Source: Acorus gramineus | Lineage: Eukaryota; Streptophyta; Magnoliopsida; Acorales; Acoraceae | Direction of reading: 5' to 3' | Length of the DNA: 64,000 nt | Assembly (NCBI GenBank): GCA_030737835.1 | Contig: CM060856.1 | Location: 4,125,272-4,189,271, forward strand | Shown: one piece after another, positions 22,286 to 32,850 of the stretch | Numbering within the stretch: the stretch's first letter is position 1 | How the letters are laid out: each line of letters opens with the position of its first letter | The notes under the pieces: generated by a model | The model's input: the letters and a program-made list of their open reading frames with translations, nothing else | Database searches by the model: none | Told to the model about the DNA's origin: nothing | Translations under genes and position numbers: made by a program

Positions 22286-22495
22286 GGGTTTGGATCATCT
22301 ACTTATTTTTCTATATTTGTTTTGTGCTTTGATCAATCAGACAGTCATAAATGCATCAAATAAAATGGATCCATTTATCCATTCATGATTTGATATATTT
22401 ATAATCGTTTGATTTTAATTGTGATGATGTGGCAATCCTACAATAAAAGTGAAGTAAGATACAAGCATGGAAAAACAAGTAGAGGATCCAAACCC
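22286..22495. mobile_element. Mutator-type MITE, 210 bp, 9-bp target duplication
   Basis: Terminal inverted repeats of about 27 bp (GGGTTTGGATCATCTACTTA on the left, inverse of GGGTTTGGATCCTCTACTTG on the right). Perfect 9-bp duplications CTCACCTAC lie at 22277-22285 and 22496-22504. A 9-bp duplication is the mark of Mutator transposases. Non-autonomous, inserted into the hAT-like element. A second family member lies at 23203-23294. Confidence 0.9.
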
Positions 22496-22778
22496 CTCAC
22501 CTACTGCCCAAACAATGTTTGAAACTTTAATCCAAAAAAAATTCACCTCTACCCTAACTTTCACCCAAAAAAGAAAAAAACAAGGTTTGCCCTAACATTA
22601 GCCGCCCCCCTTTCATCTTCTCTGTAACTCTTCCAAAAACGAAGGTCTTTTTCTTGGCTTTCCTTTTTCATCTTCCCAATCATTTCCGTTCAAACAAAAC
22701 CATCTTTCCCAATCATATCTTCCATACCAAACTCAACAACTACAACAAAAAAACGTAAACCTTTCCAAACCTCCTCCA

Positions 22779-23003
22779 ATGGCGGAATCCCAAGAAACCA
22801 ACATCATCGAAATCCCCTCCGTCGAACCCAAACTCGAAGAGATCTCCGAGAGCCCCGACCACCTCCTACTCCTCAAGCTCTGGCAACGCGAGGAAGACCT
22901 CCGCTCCCTCTGCATCGGCCACACAGAGACCCACCTCGATGCCCTCAAGCGAGAGGTCTTTCGCCTCTTCTCGGCTTCCTTGCCTTCTACGCCGTCCACC
23001 TAA
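22779..23003 (+). pseudogene. captured 5' fragment of a host gene inside a transposon
   Basis: A 74-residue frame opens at ATG 22779 after a CT/CA-rich leader that resembles a plant 5' UTR. It encodes MAESQETNIIEIPSVEPKLE and then ESPDHLLLLKLWQREEDL. The composition and codon use (C/G at third positions) are those of a genuine plant gene, unlike its surroundings. I faintly recall small plant membrane proteins beginning this way but cannot name the family with certainty. The frame runs into the GGGTC-rich transposon end, so only the 5' part of a gene is present. It could be an expressed chimeric peptide or a dead fragment. Confidence 0.55.
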
Positions 23004-23202
23004 CCGACCCTCCTCTTCTCCTTCTCAACCCACACTGGTCGACCCAGACCCGACTTGGGTTCGTCGGGTCCAAACCCGGGTCCTCATTTGATTGGGTCTG
23101 CCGGGTCCAAGCCCGGGTCGGGTCCAGATCGGATCGGGGTCCGGGTCCACCCCGATCCGATCTAGACCTGGCCCGTTGCCAGACCTATGCGGGGGTTGAT
23201 AG

Positions 23203-23294
23203 GGGGTTTAGATCATCTGCTTGTTTTTTCCTAACCGTTTGATTCATCAAAGCACAAAACAAGTACAGAAAAACAAGTAGAGGATCCAAACCTG
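23203..23294. mobile_element. Mutator-type MITE, 92 bp, 9-bp target duplication
   Basis: Same family as 22286-22495: ends GGGGTTTAGATCATCTGCTT and the inverse of CAGGTTTGGATCCTCTACTT. It is flanked by perfect GGTTGATAG duplications at 23194-23202 and 23295-23303. It sits just outside the right end of the hAT-like element. Confidence 0.88.
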
Positions 23295-23359
23295 GGTTGA
23301 TAGTGACACCCCACATTTCTTGGGGATGCAGGATCAAATCTTTCCATAGGTAGGAAGAA

Positions 23360-23620
23360 AAAAAAAGGCACTGTTACACTCAGTTTTTTTTCTTACAATC
23401 TAAAATGCAGTCTAATATACCTTGTCAGAAATCTAATAAAGCATATACCTCGTTAGACGATGTATATACATCATTAAATATTTTCTTATACTTAATAGAA
23501 ATAAGTTTATTTAATTCAAAATAAAGCGATATACACTATTCAAAAGAAATGAAAACATGTGTAACATGTGTTTTGGTTGATAAAAATAATTGAGTCTAAT
23601 ATTTTTCAAAAAAGAAAGGC
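23360..23620 (+). repeat. dispersed AT-rich repeat, copy 2
   Basis: Shares the GTTACACTCAG start, TTACAATCTAAAATGCAGTC, TATACCTTGTCAGAAAT, TATACCTCGTTAGACGATGT and TGAGTCTAATATTTTTC ending with the other copies. Non-coding. Confidence 0.5.
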
Positions 23621-23739
23621 ACACAGCCCTTTGGGTATTCATGGGCTTTAGCCCACCATTCCCTCTGAACCTTGTTGGCCCTTGTTGGTAGTTTGTTGTT
23701 GTTGTCCGGTCTTTGTATAAAAAAAAGAAAAAGAAAAAA

Positions 23740-25190
23740 AGAAACAACTTGAGTTTATTGTTGAACTTGAGCAACCTAAACCCCCAACTTAAATCCAACC
23801 CGAGTTTGGTTCAAGTTAGCTCGAATCCGGGTCCAATTGAAATCGATATAAAAAATCACGACCCAAATCCACCCCCAAAATTTGGGTTGGGTCGAGTAGG
23901 GTGAATATTTATCATAAACAAGCTACTCTATGTAAATACCAAGTTATTTGCCTGAAAAACCAAATGGAACTCTTCAAAACCTAATACTTTGCAAACACTA
24001 GACAAACTATATTTTAGATATGTGGACACGTTTCTCTTCAGTTTAAGAAAGGAATTTGTAGGTCACTGCAGTGCAGGGGCAATCTCTTTTGGGAAATTAG
24101 GACTATTGACTAGAATGACAATTCGAATGAATTAGCCTATAAATACGATTATGGGTTTGTTCAGCTCATCAATTGGCCAATGGGCATGCTAACAGAGTTT
24201 TGGTGGTCTCTCATGGACACACACCACCAGGAGTAGGATTTCATCATGTGAACTATGAGTTCCATAGGATCTATATAAGTTAGTGCGCAGGCAGACAAGA
24301 AAGCAAATGGAAAAGCTAAATCAAAAGAGTTGAAATTATGGAAAGCAAGGGAGAAGGATCAAGTGCATTCCCCTACTATATATTGAACTTCAATTAATTT
24401 TGCAAATTTGCATTGATTAACAGTTAATGTACCTTTTTTTCTTCACATGTTTTCTTGTGTTTTAATTTGTTTTTGCTCTTATACACATTTTGTTTTTTTT
24501 TTAGAACAGGATGTTCTATAAAATTTTCAACCTGTTTTTTTTTTCTAAATAAATAAAACAGAATGTGTTTTGGATTAAGAGGAGTCTGAGTTGGTTAGTT
24601 GAGTTTATCTAAATCTTGGATGATAGCCCCAGCCCTGGTTTGGGGCTATAATGTAGCAGCTGACTCTTTCCCTTCAAAATGTGTTCTTTGTAGAAGAAAT
24701 GTTTCAACAAGTATTGTTGGAGTTGAGGATTCAATACCACTAATATAAGGATTCTGCACAGAAAGGAGTACCTTCTTTTTGGGATGGATACAAAGAAAAG
24801 CTTATACTGACACCTAGATTTGCTTAGCATCATTTCTATTTTATTATCCTTTGCTTGAATTAAGTTCCAGATTTGATAGGCTCTTAGATCATGATCTTAC
24901 ATATATAGTCTACAATATCAAATTCATTGTGATACAATGGTGATTTCATTATGATGTGAATCTGACAGTGAAAATTTGTTCTCATCAATTCTTTCTACTT
25001 ATTTAATCATCAAACACTTCTTTGCAAATTTGTTCTTCAAATATGGATTTGAAATTGCAGGCTCAACTGCTCAAGTGCCCCTAGTCCAGAATTCTACCAC
25101 AGCTCCACGTACTAAAGCAACTGACCCGCATCATTGATATCACATGAAGAGCAACCACAATCTGGTGGAGGAAAACACTATTATCCTAGG
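23740..25190. other. intergenic; GGGTC-like motifs at the left, no gene seen
   Basis: About 23760-23905 is rich in ACCC/GGGT motifs like the hAT ends elsewhere, possibly a decayed end. The rest is AT-rich. A stretch near 25060-25140 following a TTGCAG could be an old exon, but its frame closes after about 25 codons and I cannot assign it. Confidence 0.45.
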
Positions 25191-25194
25191 TCAG

Positions 25195-25325
25195 AATCAA
25201 TCAGTTGTATTATACTCTCTCTTTCCCACCTGGTCCTTTAGATTGTTCAAAACAAATTAAATCAATCAGTCATATTATACTCTCTTTGCCACCTGGTCCT
25301 TTAACATGTTAAAACAAATGAGCCC
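25195..25325 (+). repeat. 65-bp tandem duplication
   Basis: Two adjacent copies beginning AATCAATCAG (25195 and 25260) share TATTATACTCTCT and CCACCTGGTCCTTTA with a few differences. Non-coding. Confidence 0.8.
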
Positions 25326-25362
25326 AAGCTTTTATAATCATTTGTCAGGAGGAACATAAGAG

Positions 25363-26142
25363 CAAGGGCGGAACCAGGATTTTATATTGGGAGGGGCTGA
25401 GATGAACTCGAAATCTAATAAACAATTTAAATTTTATATAAACCAAATGAGTTTATTCTTCATTTCTAGTAAATTTTGTCATAGATATGCAAAAATACAA
25501 AAATAGGCAAAAGATTAAGTTTTTCTATAAATATGTTATTGAAACTGTATTTACGATCCTTTAAAAAATATAAATCATATTTTATTCAATTTGAGTAGAT
25601 ATTTTCAGCAAAATAAAATTTCAATGTAAATAATCATAGAAGCTACGAGAAAATGATCTTTCATCTTAGTGTGAAGTGTTGTATTGACAAATTTCATAAC
25701 TGAAAAAAATATAATTGATCTCAATATATCTAGGCTGGTAAAGATTAAAAAAAAATCATTCTAGCAAAGATTTAAAAATTTTATAACCATATTTTTGTAG
25801 AAGAAATATGTAAACCATGATAAAATTGGTAGTAAGGGAAAATTCGTTTCTCATCTTGTATTATTGTATAAGAAATGTGTTTAACCATGTGATTGATAGA
25901 AATTGAATTACATCTCTTCAATGCAAGATAAGTAATGATTGTGGTGTAATGGGCAAATAATGACGGAATTAATTAACTTATACAAGGCAATAACCAATCA
26001 TGTATAAATTGGTATGATAGAGGATAATCAGCCATGATTAAGGGTAGTAATTAAGGGTAATAATAAAACCTACCTAAAAAAAAAATTTTAAAATTTGGGT
26101 GGGGCTACAGCCCGGCCAAGCCGAGCTGTAGCTCCGCCCCTG
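25363..26142. mobile_element. hAT-type non-autonomous element, 780 bp, 8-bp target duplication
   Basis: Ends CAAGGGCGGAACCAGG on the left and the inverse of CAGGGGCGGAGCTACAGC on the right. Perfect CATAAGAG duplications flank it at 25355-25362 and 26143-26150. An 8-bp duplication and CA-GGGGCGGA ends are typical of plant hAT elements. The centre is AT-rich and non-coding. The same family occurs at 61256-62416. Confidence 0.9.
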
Positions 26143-26574
26143 CATAAGAGGGTACTGACTGAAGAAAGCTAACTAAGGCAACAAACAGAAAGGTGAAATA
26201 GTTGTTGGGTTTATTATGCATGTCTTACATTGTGGTTTCTTGATCATCAAAGAAGAATTGTAGCAACATAAACTTTACACGATTGACTATAGTTTGCCTC
26301 TATTATACGACTGGAATGAGTCTTAAAATCCCCAAATAGCAGCTCTCTACACTCAGACAAGATCCTTCACCACAAGCTTTCAAAAGAAATAAATGAAATA
26401 ATGTTATATTCAATAATGGAGGTCGAAAGTTTTCTTATACAGATACAAGATGTACAAATCTTAGAAACAGAAAAAGACTAAAATACCAATGACAAAAGTT
26501 CGAGTCTAGGGTGCTGCTCCTAAATCCCTGTGGGCTCAATCAGCAATTCCTCGTATGGGCCTATTCCCACTGAC

Positions 26575-27225
26575 CTAAAGGTCATCAAAAAGCCCGCGGT
26601 TCGAAAGCCGGGCCCGCCCGGCCCGGGCCTGTTCACGGGCTGACCGGGCCGGCTCGTTTTCAGGACGGGCCGGGCTTGGGCCGCCCTTTTGGGGCCTGGC
26701 CCAGCCCGCAAGCCCGCCCAAAGTGTGCCCGTTAGGGCAGGCCATAGGCCCATGGGGGGCAATCTAAAAATGAGTAATATGTAATTTTTATTTGTATTGT
26801 GGTTGAATTATACAAATTATTAACATTTATGTAGGTGCCAACCTAGCTAGGTACATGTAGTTATTTATTTTTTCAAATAATTAATTCATTTAATATTTTT
26901 ATTTTAAAAATTTAATAGATATAAATATTTTTTTTTAACATTATACTTTAAATTTTGTGTTATTTTAACATTATATACAAATGAATAACTTAAAATTAAA
27001 AAATCAAAAGAAATAAGATTTTTAGAATTTGAGCTCGTATGTCCGCCCGTGGGCCCAAACCCAGGCCAAGCCCGTGAGGCCCGTTCAAGCCCGGGCCCGT
27101 GGGCAGGGCCTGAGCCCTATTTTTTGGCCAGGGGCTGGCCCGGACCGGGCCCGCGGGCCTGAGCCTAGGCCGGGCCTGCCCGGGCCGGTCCGTTGCAGAC
27201 CCTTACTTTGGCCCGGGGGAGGTCT
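26575..27225. mobile_element. GGCCCG-rich non-autonomous element (hAT-like)
   Basis: Two very GC-rich blocks (about 26583-26760 and 27040-27225) are filled with GGCCCGGGC-type repeats in opposite directions around a strongly AT-rich centre. This architecture is common in plant hAT-derived elements. The precise ends and target duplication are not resolved. Reading frames of about 80 codons in both blocks are made only of the repeat and are not genes. Confidence 0.6.
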
Positions 27226-27269
27226 GCGACCTATGAAAGGCGTTGCCCCTCAACCCTCGGGCCTCTAGG

Positions 27270-28350
27270 AATAGATCCAACATGCTTATATAATGACTTC
27301 AATACTTTCCACATGTACCTTCAGCTGCTCTCACATTCATATTCATAGATTCATATTTATAGATAGATGCCAGAGGATAGACAAACCAAAAATGAAGAAA
27401 ACTGCTTGTCCATCTTGCCAAATTTATTGTATGCTCAACTCATCACCATATCTAATTCTACCCATTTATTTGCCTCCTTGGGTGCTTTATGAGGAAGAAA
27501 TTATTGTGATTAGTTAGATAAGCTGGAGGGCTTTAAAGTGGTGATTGCCTGGCAGACTACTATCAGGGACAAGATTTTGCCTATCATTTTCTAACAGCCA
27601 CTTTATGGGGGACATTGCACATGATGCAATGACTCCTAAGGTCCTAATGTCCTATTAAAAAAAAGAGTCCTAAAGTCCCCACAATATTGCCCCAGGAGCA
27701 TCAAAAAGCACTCCAACACTTTTTGTTTCCCTGCATTCCTCCATTAATCAAGCTGCTTTCACTCAGCCGGATCTGGTGGCCACTAATATTTGAGCTTTCA
27801 GACTGTAGATCAACCATTTGTAGCCCCCATTTGGGAATCACCATAATGTTAGCATGGACTTTGCCACTGAAACCATATGTTACATTTATGTACTAATGTC
27901 CTTTGCGGGCCTAGTGTCCTCCATATAAACAAGGTAGTACTGTAGTAGTATTTTTTACTTTTGGATCTTACACCAAGCAAAATTTGAAACTGTTTTTTTT
28001 TCTTCTTTGGATATTTTAATGATGCCTTAGTTAAGACATCAAACATGTTACCCAATATTAAAAAAACAAATTCACAAAAAAAAAAAGTGTCATCCAAGTA
28101 ATTAAATTCTCACATTAATGTATCCATCCATATATAAAAAAAGAAAACGCATAAGAATTTCCCGCATTTAGCCAAACAAATTTTCAGTCAAAAAATTCTT
28201 GTATTGTTACTTCCAAAGAAAGTTAAAAAGAAAAAACTGATTGGACCCACATCCCACCTTTTTTTTTTTTTTTTTACAAAAAAAATCCATCTCAGGATTT
28301 CTTAATAACTTTTGAGAATTTTATTTTTAAGTTTTCATAAACTATAAGAT
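27270..28350. other. intergenic, no gene seen
   Basis: AT-rich sequence with poly-A and poly-T runs (for example a long T-run near 28259-28275). No supported gene. Confidence 0.5.
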
Positions 28351-28356
28351 TTAGTT

Positions 28357-28546
28357 ATCGATCCTTAAATTCTTCATATTTTGATTTTAGTCTTCAGATT
28401 TTAAAGATACGTTCTTTTTTAGTCCCTCAGAGGGATCTGTCCCTAAATTATTTAGTTTTGTTTTTAGTCTTTGGGAGGGACTAAAAAAGAACATATCCTT
28501 TAAATCTGGGGACTAAAACCAAAATATAAAAACGTGATGGATCGAT
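28357..28546. mobile_element. fold-back MITE with ~72-bp inverted arms
   Basis: Arms 28357-28428 and 28475-28546 are reverse complements with scattered mismatches. They share ATCGATCC, TTTTAGTC and GTTCTTTTTTAGTCCCTC around a ~46-bp centre. The GGGACTAAAA motif is common in plant MITEs. It could form a hairpin precursor of small RNAs. No gene nearby is affected. Confidence 0.75.
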
Positions 28547-28559
28547 GCCTAAATAGGTA

Positions 28560-29400
28560 TGTTTACTGGGACTAAAAACTAAAAAACCCATAATTTTTAC
28601 ATGGGTTATTTAGTTTTCCACCCCTCTTAAAATAAGCAAATTATTAAAAAAAAAAACCTCCAAAATACAATATTATGATAAATCATTTTAAAATGTTATT
28701 TAACTTTGTAAAAAATCCAATAGCCTACAAACTAAGAATGTGAGAGGAATATTCTATCTTAACATATATATATTCACTATTTTACCTTCCCCATTATTGA
28801 AAATGTCTTTTACGGTGAATGTGGTGAAATATTATATTTTAGAACTATTGATTTCTTTTTATTTTTTAGTGAATGAAGCATTTTTTTTTGAAGCTTTGTT
28901 TATATTAAAAATGAATTTTTTAAAAAATAAAGAGATATATTTTTTTTTATTAATGGAAAAAATAAAATATTCAACATACATATGTATAGACGTTGACATG
29001 AAATATTTCTCTAATATTATTAATACGTGATTGGTGGGTTTTTCACTAGTATGATAACATTTTAAAGGGATTTATAATGATACAGTGTTTTAAGAGTTTT
29101 TTTTTTTTTTTTTTAATGGGGGTGGAAGCTAAAATAACCTTTTTTACATTTACCTCCCTTGCATTCATGATTATTGTGTCACTGATAATGTTATAAGTTC
29201 CATTTCTAATGTTAAATAAACAAATTATTTCAAATAAAAATATTCATACAAGGCACATAGTTCGGTATATCTTTCTGAAAAGGGTATAAAAAAAAAAAGA
29301 TAGTAGCAGGGACATTATGTCACTCTCCCTCGAAAAAAAAAAAAAAAAAAAAAACCTATCCCAATTAACCAGGCGGCAGAACCAGTAAGGTCAGAAAAAA
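28560..29400. other. AT-rich upstream region of the transporter gene
   Basis: Contains many A- and T-runs and no supported coding sequence. A 96-codon frame at 28740 is very rich in Phe, Ile, Leu and Lys, as expected from AT-rich DNA, and is not accepted. Confidence 0.5.
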
Positions 29401-29598
29401 AAAATGCCTTCCGCCGACAAGATCAATGACAGCACCCACCCATCACTCTCCCTCTCCATCCAACGGTCCCAAATCCCTCCCCCTTCAATCCCCATCTAAA
29501 CATCGACCGTCCGATCAGATCTCTCCCCCATCCCTCCATTAATCTCTCCCCCCCCCCCCCCTTCCATCACAATCTCCACATCACCTTGGCATCCAAAC

Positions 29599-30705
29599 AT
29601 GGTGGAGGGCGTCGGAGGCGGAAACGGAGGCACCACACGTCGCATGAGCAACCCCCGCCTCCTCGAATCGGACCAATTCATCGTCGACATCCCTCCCACT
29701 CCGCCTTCAAAGCAGCCGATCTCCTCCTCCTTCATCTCCCTCATCATCCCCTTCTCTTCATCATCATCTCTGCCGTCCCCAGCCCTAACGACGGCCCTGA
29801 TCATCGGCTCATGGTACCTCTCCAACATCGGAGTCCTCCTCCTCAACAAGTACCTCCTCACCATCTACGGCTACCGCTACCCGATCTTCCTCACCACCCT
29901 CCACATGCTCTTCTGCTCCGCCTACTCCTCCGCCGCCATCCGCTTCCTCGGCCTCGTCCCCCTCCAGCAGATCGTCTCCCGCCGCCAGCTCCTCAAGATC
30001 GCCGCCCTCTCCGCCATCTTCAGCGCCTCCGTCGTCTGCGGCAACACCTCCCTCCGCTACATCCCCGTCTCCTTCAACCAGGCCGTCGGCGCCACCACCC
30101 CCTTCTTCACCGCCGTCTTCTCCTTCCTCATCACCTGCAAGAAGGAGTCCTTCCACGTCTACCTCGCCCTCCTCCCCGTCGTCCTCGGCATCGTCGTCGC
30201 CAGCAACAGCGAGCCCCTCTTCCACCTCTTCGGCTTCCTCGTCTGCCTCGGATCCACCGCGGGCCGGGCCCTCAAGTCCGTCGTGCAGGGGATCATCTTG
30301 ACGTCCGAGGCGGAGAAGCTCAACTCTATGAACCTCCTCATGTACATGGCGCCGATGGCGGCGGCGATGCTGCTGCCCGTGGCGCTCTACGTCGAGAGCG
30401 GGGTGGTCGGGATCACGATCGAGAAGGCGAAGGGGGACTGGTTCATGGTGTGGCTTTTGATCGGGAACGCGACTGTGGCGTATCTGGTGAATCTGACGAA
30501 TTTCTTGGTGACGAAGCACACGAGCGCGCTCACGCTGCAGGTGCTCGGGAACGCCAAGGCGGCGGTGGCGGCGGTGGTTTCGGTTCTTATATTCAGGAAC
30601 CCGGTGACGGTGATGGGGATGACGGGGTTCGGCGTCACCATCTTCGGAGTTGTCCTGTACAGCGAGGCCAAGAAGAGGTCTTCTTCTTCAAGAGGTTCTT
30701 CTTGA
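29599..30705 (+). CDS. triose/sugar-phosphate translocator-family transporter
   Basis: A 368-residue, intronless, intact membrane transporter of the TPT/nucleotide-sugar transporter (drug/metabolite transporter) superfamily. The sequence closely follows Arabidopsis At1g12500, annotated as a probable sugar phosphate/phosphate translocator. Recognisable blocks are [12 protein letters not shown] (about residue 75), the highly conserved [20 protein letters not shown] (about 145-165), [16 protein letters not shown] (about 217-233) and [20 protein letters not shown] (about 295-315). About ten hydrophobic segments are spread over residues 60-355, and the C-terminus is basic (KKR). The substrate is unproven. 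The family localises to Golgi or other endomembranes or plastids, and I see no obvious plastid transit peptide. The 5' leader is pyrimidine-rich with a C-run. Third positions are strongly C/G-rich early and less so late. Overlapping frames of 419 and 236 codons are shadows. Confidence 0.95.
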   Translation: MVEGVGGGNGGTTRRMSNPRLLESDQFIVDIPPTPPSKQPISSSFISLIIPFSSSSSLPSPALTTALIIGSWYLSNIGVLLLNKYLLTIYGYRYPIFLTTLHMLFCSAYSSAAIRFLGLVPLQQIVSRRQLLKIAALSAIFSASVVCGNTSLRYIPVSFNQAVGATTPFFTAVFSFLITCKKESFHVYLALLPVVLGIVVASNSEPLFHLFGFLVCLGSTAGRALKSVVQGIILTSEAEKLNSMNLLMYMAPMAAAMLLPVALYVESGVVGITIEKAKGDWFMVWLLIGNATVAYLVNLTNFLVTKHTSALTLQVLGNAKAAVAAVVSVLIFRNPVTVMGMTGFGVTIFGVVLYSEAKKRSSSSRGSS

Positions 30706-30839
30706 TTCCTTCTCTCTTGATTCTCCTCTGTTTCATCTGTTGGGATTTTTTTTGTTACTCGGAATTGTCATTAGATTTTGATCTCTCACATGTTGTCCAA
30801 TTGATTTGTTCTTGTATTTTACATACAAACGTTATAATT

Positions 30840-31300
30840 GTGTGATATGAAATCAAAGAAAGCTATGGTGGTGGTGGGTTGAGTGGGGTGAGATTGGCAT
30901 TGCCCACAATTTCCCACGCCATTCGATCCATTCTTGGTTGGTTTCTGTTTATTGTTTGCCAATATGAGAAACCAAAGGAACAATGGAATGTACAGGTGGG
31001 AGGGACCTTTCAAGCCCTTTTTTCCCCCATATTTTGAATGTTTTTTCTTTCTCTGGGGATGTATCTTTGAATATATAATATTTGGAAAATATGAGGGACA
31101 ATCATACTTGTTTTGAATTTTGTATCACCATGTTTTGAATTTTGTAAATGTATATAGTTGTCTAATGAAAGTATGAAACGAATACATTCGCAAAAAAATA
31201 AAGCTAAGTGAATGCTTAGCTTTTTGCATTTTAATAAACTAGGTTAGGGCGAAGTGTATACTAGATTAGGAGTGACTGAGCCCACTGTATGGCTCTCGTG
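30840..31300. other. 3' flank of the transporter gene, no gene seen
   Basis: Probably contains the 3' UTR at its start. The rest is intergenic, without supported coding sequence. Confidence 0.5.
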
Positions 31301-31324
31301 TAGCAAATTATGATCAGCGCTGTT

Positions 31325-31550
31325 ACTTTCAGCCCATTTTACATTCTTATTTATAGTTAACCCACATACACTAACTGTATCTAGATAAAAATGTCTTGTT
31401 AGAAATTTTTACATAATCTATAAATGAATTTATACAATTAATTAGAGTATGTATTTCATGTTTTGTAAAAATACACATTAGACGAAATAAAATACGTTTA
31501 AAAATATATATAAAAAAAGATGCGGGGGCGAGTCTAATATTTTTTCCAAT
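31325..31550 (+). repeat. dispersed AT-rich repeat, copy 3
   Basis: Shares CTGTTAC, CCATTTTACA, CTATAAATGAATTTATACAA, TTAATTAGAGTATGTATTTC and GAGTCTAATATTTTTTCC with the copies at 20300 and 23360. Non-coding. Confidence 0.5.
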
Positions 31551-32069
31551 TATTATTGTTTTTAGGGGTGGTGGTGGTTTTTTTTTTCCCTGTTTCAACC
31601 TGATATTTGTTACAATACTGACATATTTTAGGCAAGGTTGGGGATTGATTATTCCTTTGTCTTTTTTTAAAAACTATTTTGTTCCATAATTTGCTTTCTT
31701 TTATTACAATCTTACAACGAAGAGGGCAGGATGTATGTCAGTACTCAGTAGGGGAAGACGATGAGGACTGTTGGTTTGAATAGGTCTTTTTTAAGTTTTA
31801 TAATTTTTAACTGAAAGTTTCAGTTATCCTTGATGCCCATCCCGAACGAAATTGTTTCAATAACGAACCTATGAGTGGATGCATGGGTTTTTTTTTGGGG
31901 GAAATTTTAGGAACAGCTTCTATTGCACCCCTGATTTACAGCTTTAATATGGTTTTGTTTATTGTAAAAAAAATGTTTTTTTAATAGAATATGTATTTTT
32001 TACAAGAAAAAATAAATTATATACTTTTAGCTGAACGGATGGTATGGATTAGGAGTCTTTTACTCCAGA

Positions 32070-32480
32070 GAAGTCCGCGTCCTGAAAGACATCCTTAAGC
32101 GGATTGATTCAGTGCAAAGGCGTTTCTTCTGGAATGATGCGAAGGGGAGGTCTCCCCCACTGTGTATGGTGGCTTGGGATAGAGTATGTGAGATTCTCGA
32201 TCTTAAGACGATGAATTTTGAGTAGTACAAAAATAAATGTCATATTTTGGAGGGCATGCATGCAAAAATCTCAATTGTTTTAAGTAAATCAAAGTTGTTA
32301 ATTATTGGAAAATTTTTGTTTCTTATATTTGGATCCAATATGCTAAATAATTCAAAATTTCTATAAATAAGACAAAAAGGAGAGAGTCAAAATCTGAAAG
32401 ACATCCTTGAGCGGATTGATTCAATCTAAAGGCATTTCTTCTGGAATGACGCGAAGGGGGTCTCCTCCACTTCGCGTCAT
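32070..32480 (+). pseudogene. LINE reverse-transcriptase scraps, two short copies
   Basis: Two fragments (about 32070-32225 and 32390-32460) encode a piece like LKRIDSVQRRFFWNDAKG. This matches the segment after the reverse-transcriptase core of plant LINEs; compare IDSIRRRFFWNG in the LINE at 54299-59575. Both are only about 25-50 codons and are broken, the second by a stop. Not functional. Confidence 0.7.
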
Positions 32481-32485
32481 TCCAG
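32441..32485. repeat. perfect 16-bp hairpin at the end of a LINE scrap
   Basis: CTGGAATGACGCGAAG (32441-32456) is followed after 13 bases by its exact reverse complement (32470-32485). The left arm is LINE-derived, so the hairpin probably arose by a fold-back copying event. It is downstream of a gene, but nothing suggests a regulatory role. Confidence 0.85.
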
Positions 32486-32850
32486 AATGGAGAAGGGTGA
32501 TTTTGAATTTAACGAAGGTTATTTTTAGTGGTGTAAAAATAAATACCATTTTTTCTGAAGACGTTTATTCTTGGATGATACGAGGGCCTAGTCCAAATGG
32601 AGAAGGGTGCCTCTTCCTCCTCCTCTTGCACACTCAACATAGATGGATCTTGAAAAAGGGGTGCAAATAAAGGTAATGGGAGTGGGGGTCAATTGGGAAT
32701 GTCAATACATCGGGTTGGCCGGGTTCAGGCCCAAAACATCTGTGCTGTGTGTTTGACGGACTCTCGTCCATGGCTAAATGTCCAATCCTACTTATTTGCA
32801 ACCCCCATCTGTAGTCCATTTGCTAAAAGACATATGTTTCGTTATATAGG

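Larger units (their letters stand above)
21895..23187. mobile_element. hAT-like element with GGGTC-rich ends carrying captured sequence
   Basis: The left end reads TAGGCCTGTCAATGGGTC. The right end is the inverse of TAGGTCTGGCAACGGGCC, so imperfect terminal inverted repeats are present. Both subterminal regions are packed with GGGTC/GACCC repeats, as in many plant hAT elements. Between them lie a Mutator-type MITE (22286-22495), a CT-rich leader-like stretch and a GC-rich reading frame (22779-23003). No transposase is present. I could not match an 8-bp target duplication, so the outer borders are approximate. Confidence 0.6.

Noticed and set aside
26520..27268. Pro/Gly/Ala-rich frames on both strands
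   Set aside because: Encoded only by GGCCCG repeats of a transposon end.
28740..29030. 96-codon Phe/Ile/Lys-rich frame
   Set aside because: Typical chance frame in AT-rich DNA with no similarity to known proteins.
29809..30519. 236-codon antisense frame, Glu/Asp/Gly-rich
   Set aside because: Antisense shadow of the GC-biased third positions of the transporter gene; no recognisable family.
29586..30845. 419-codon frame overlapping the transporter gene
   Set aside because: It is very rich in Pro, Arg, His and Gly and is a +1 shadow of the GC-rich transporter frame, which has clear family similarity.
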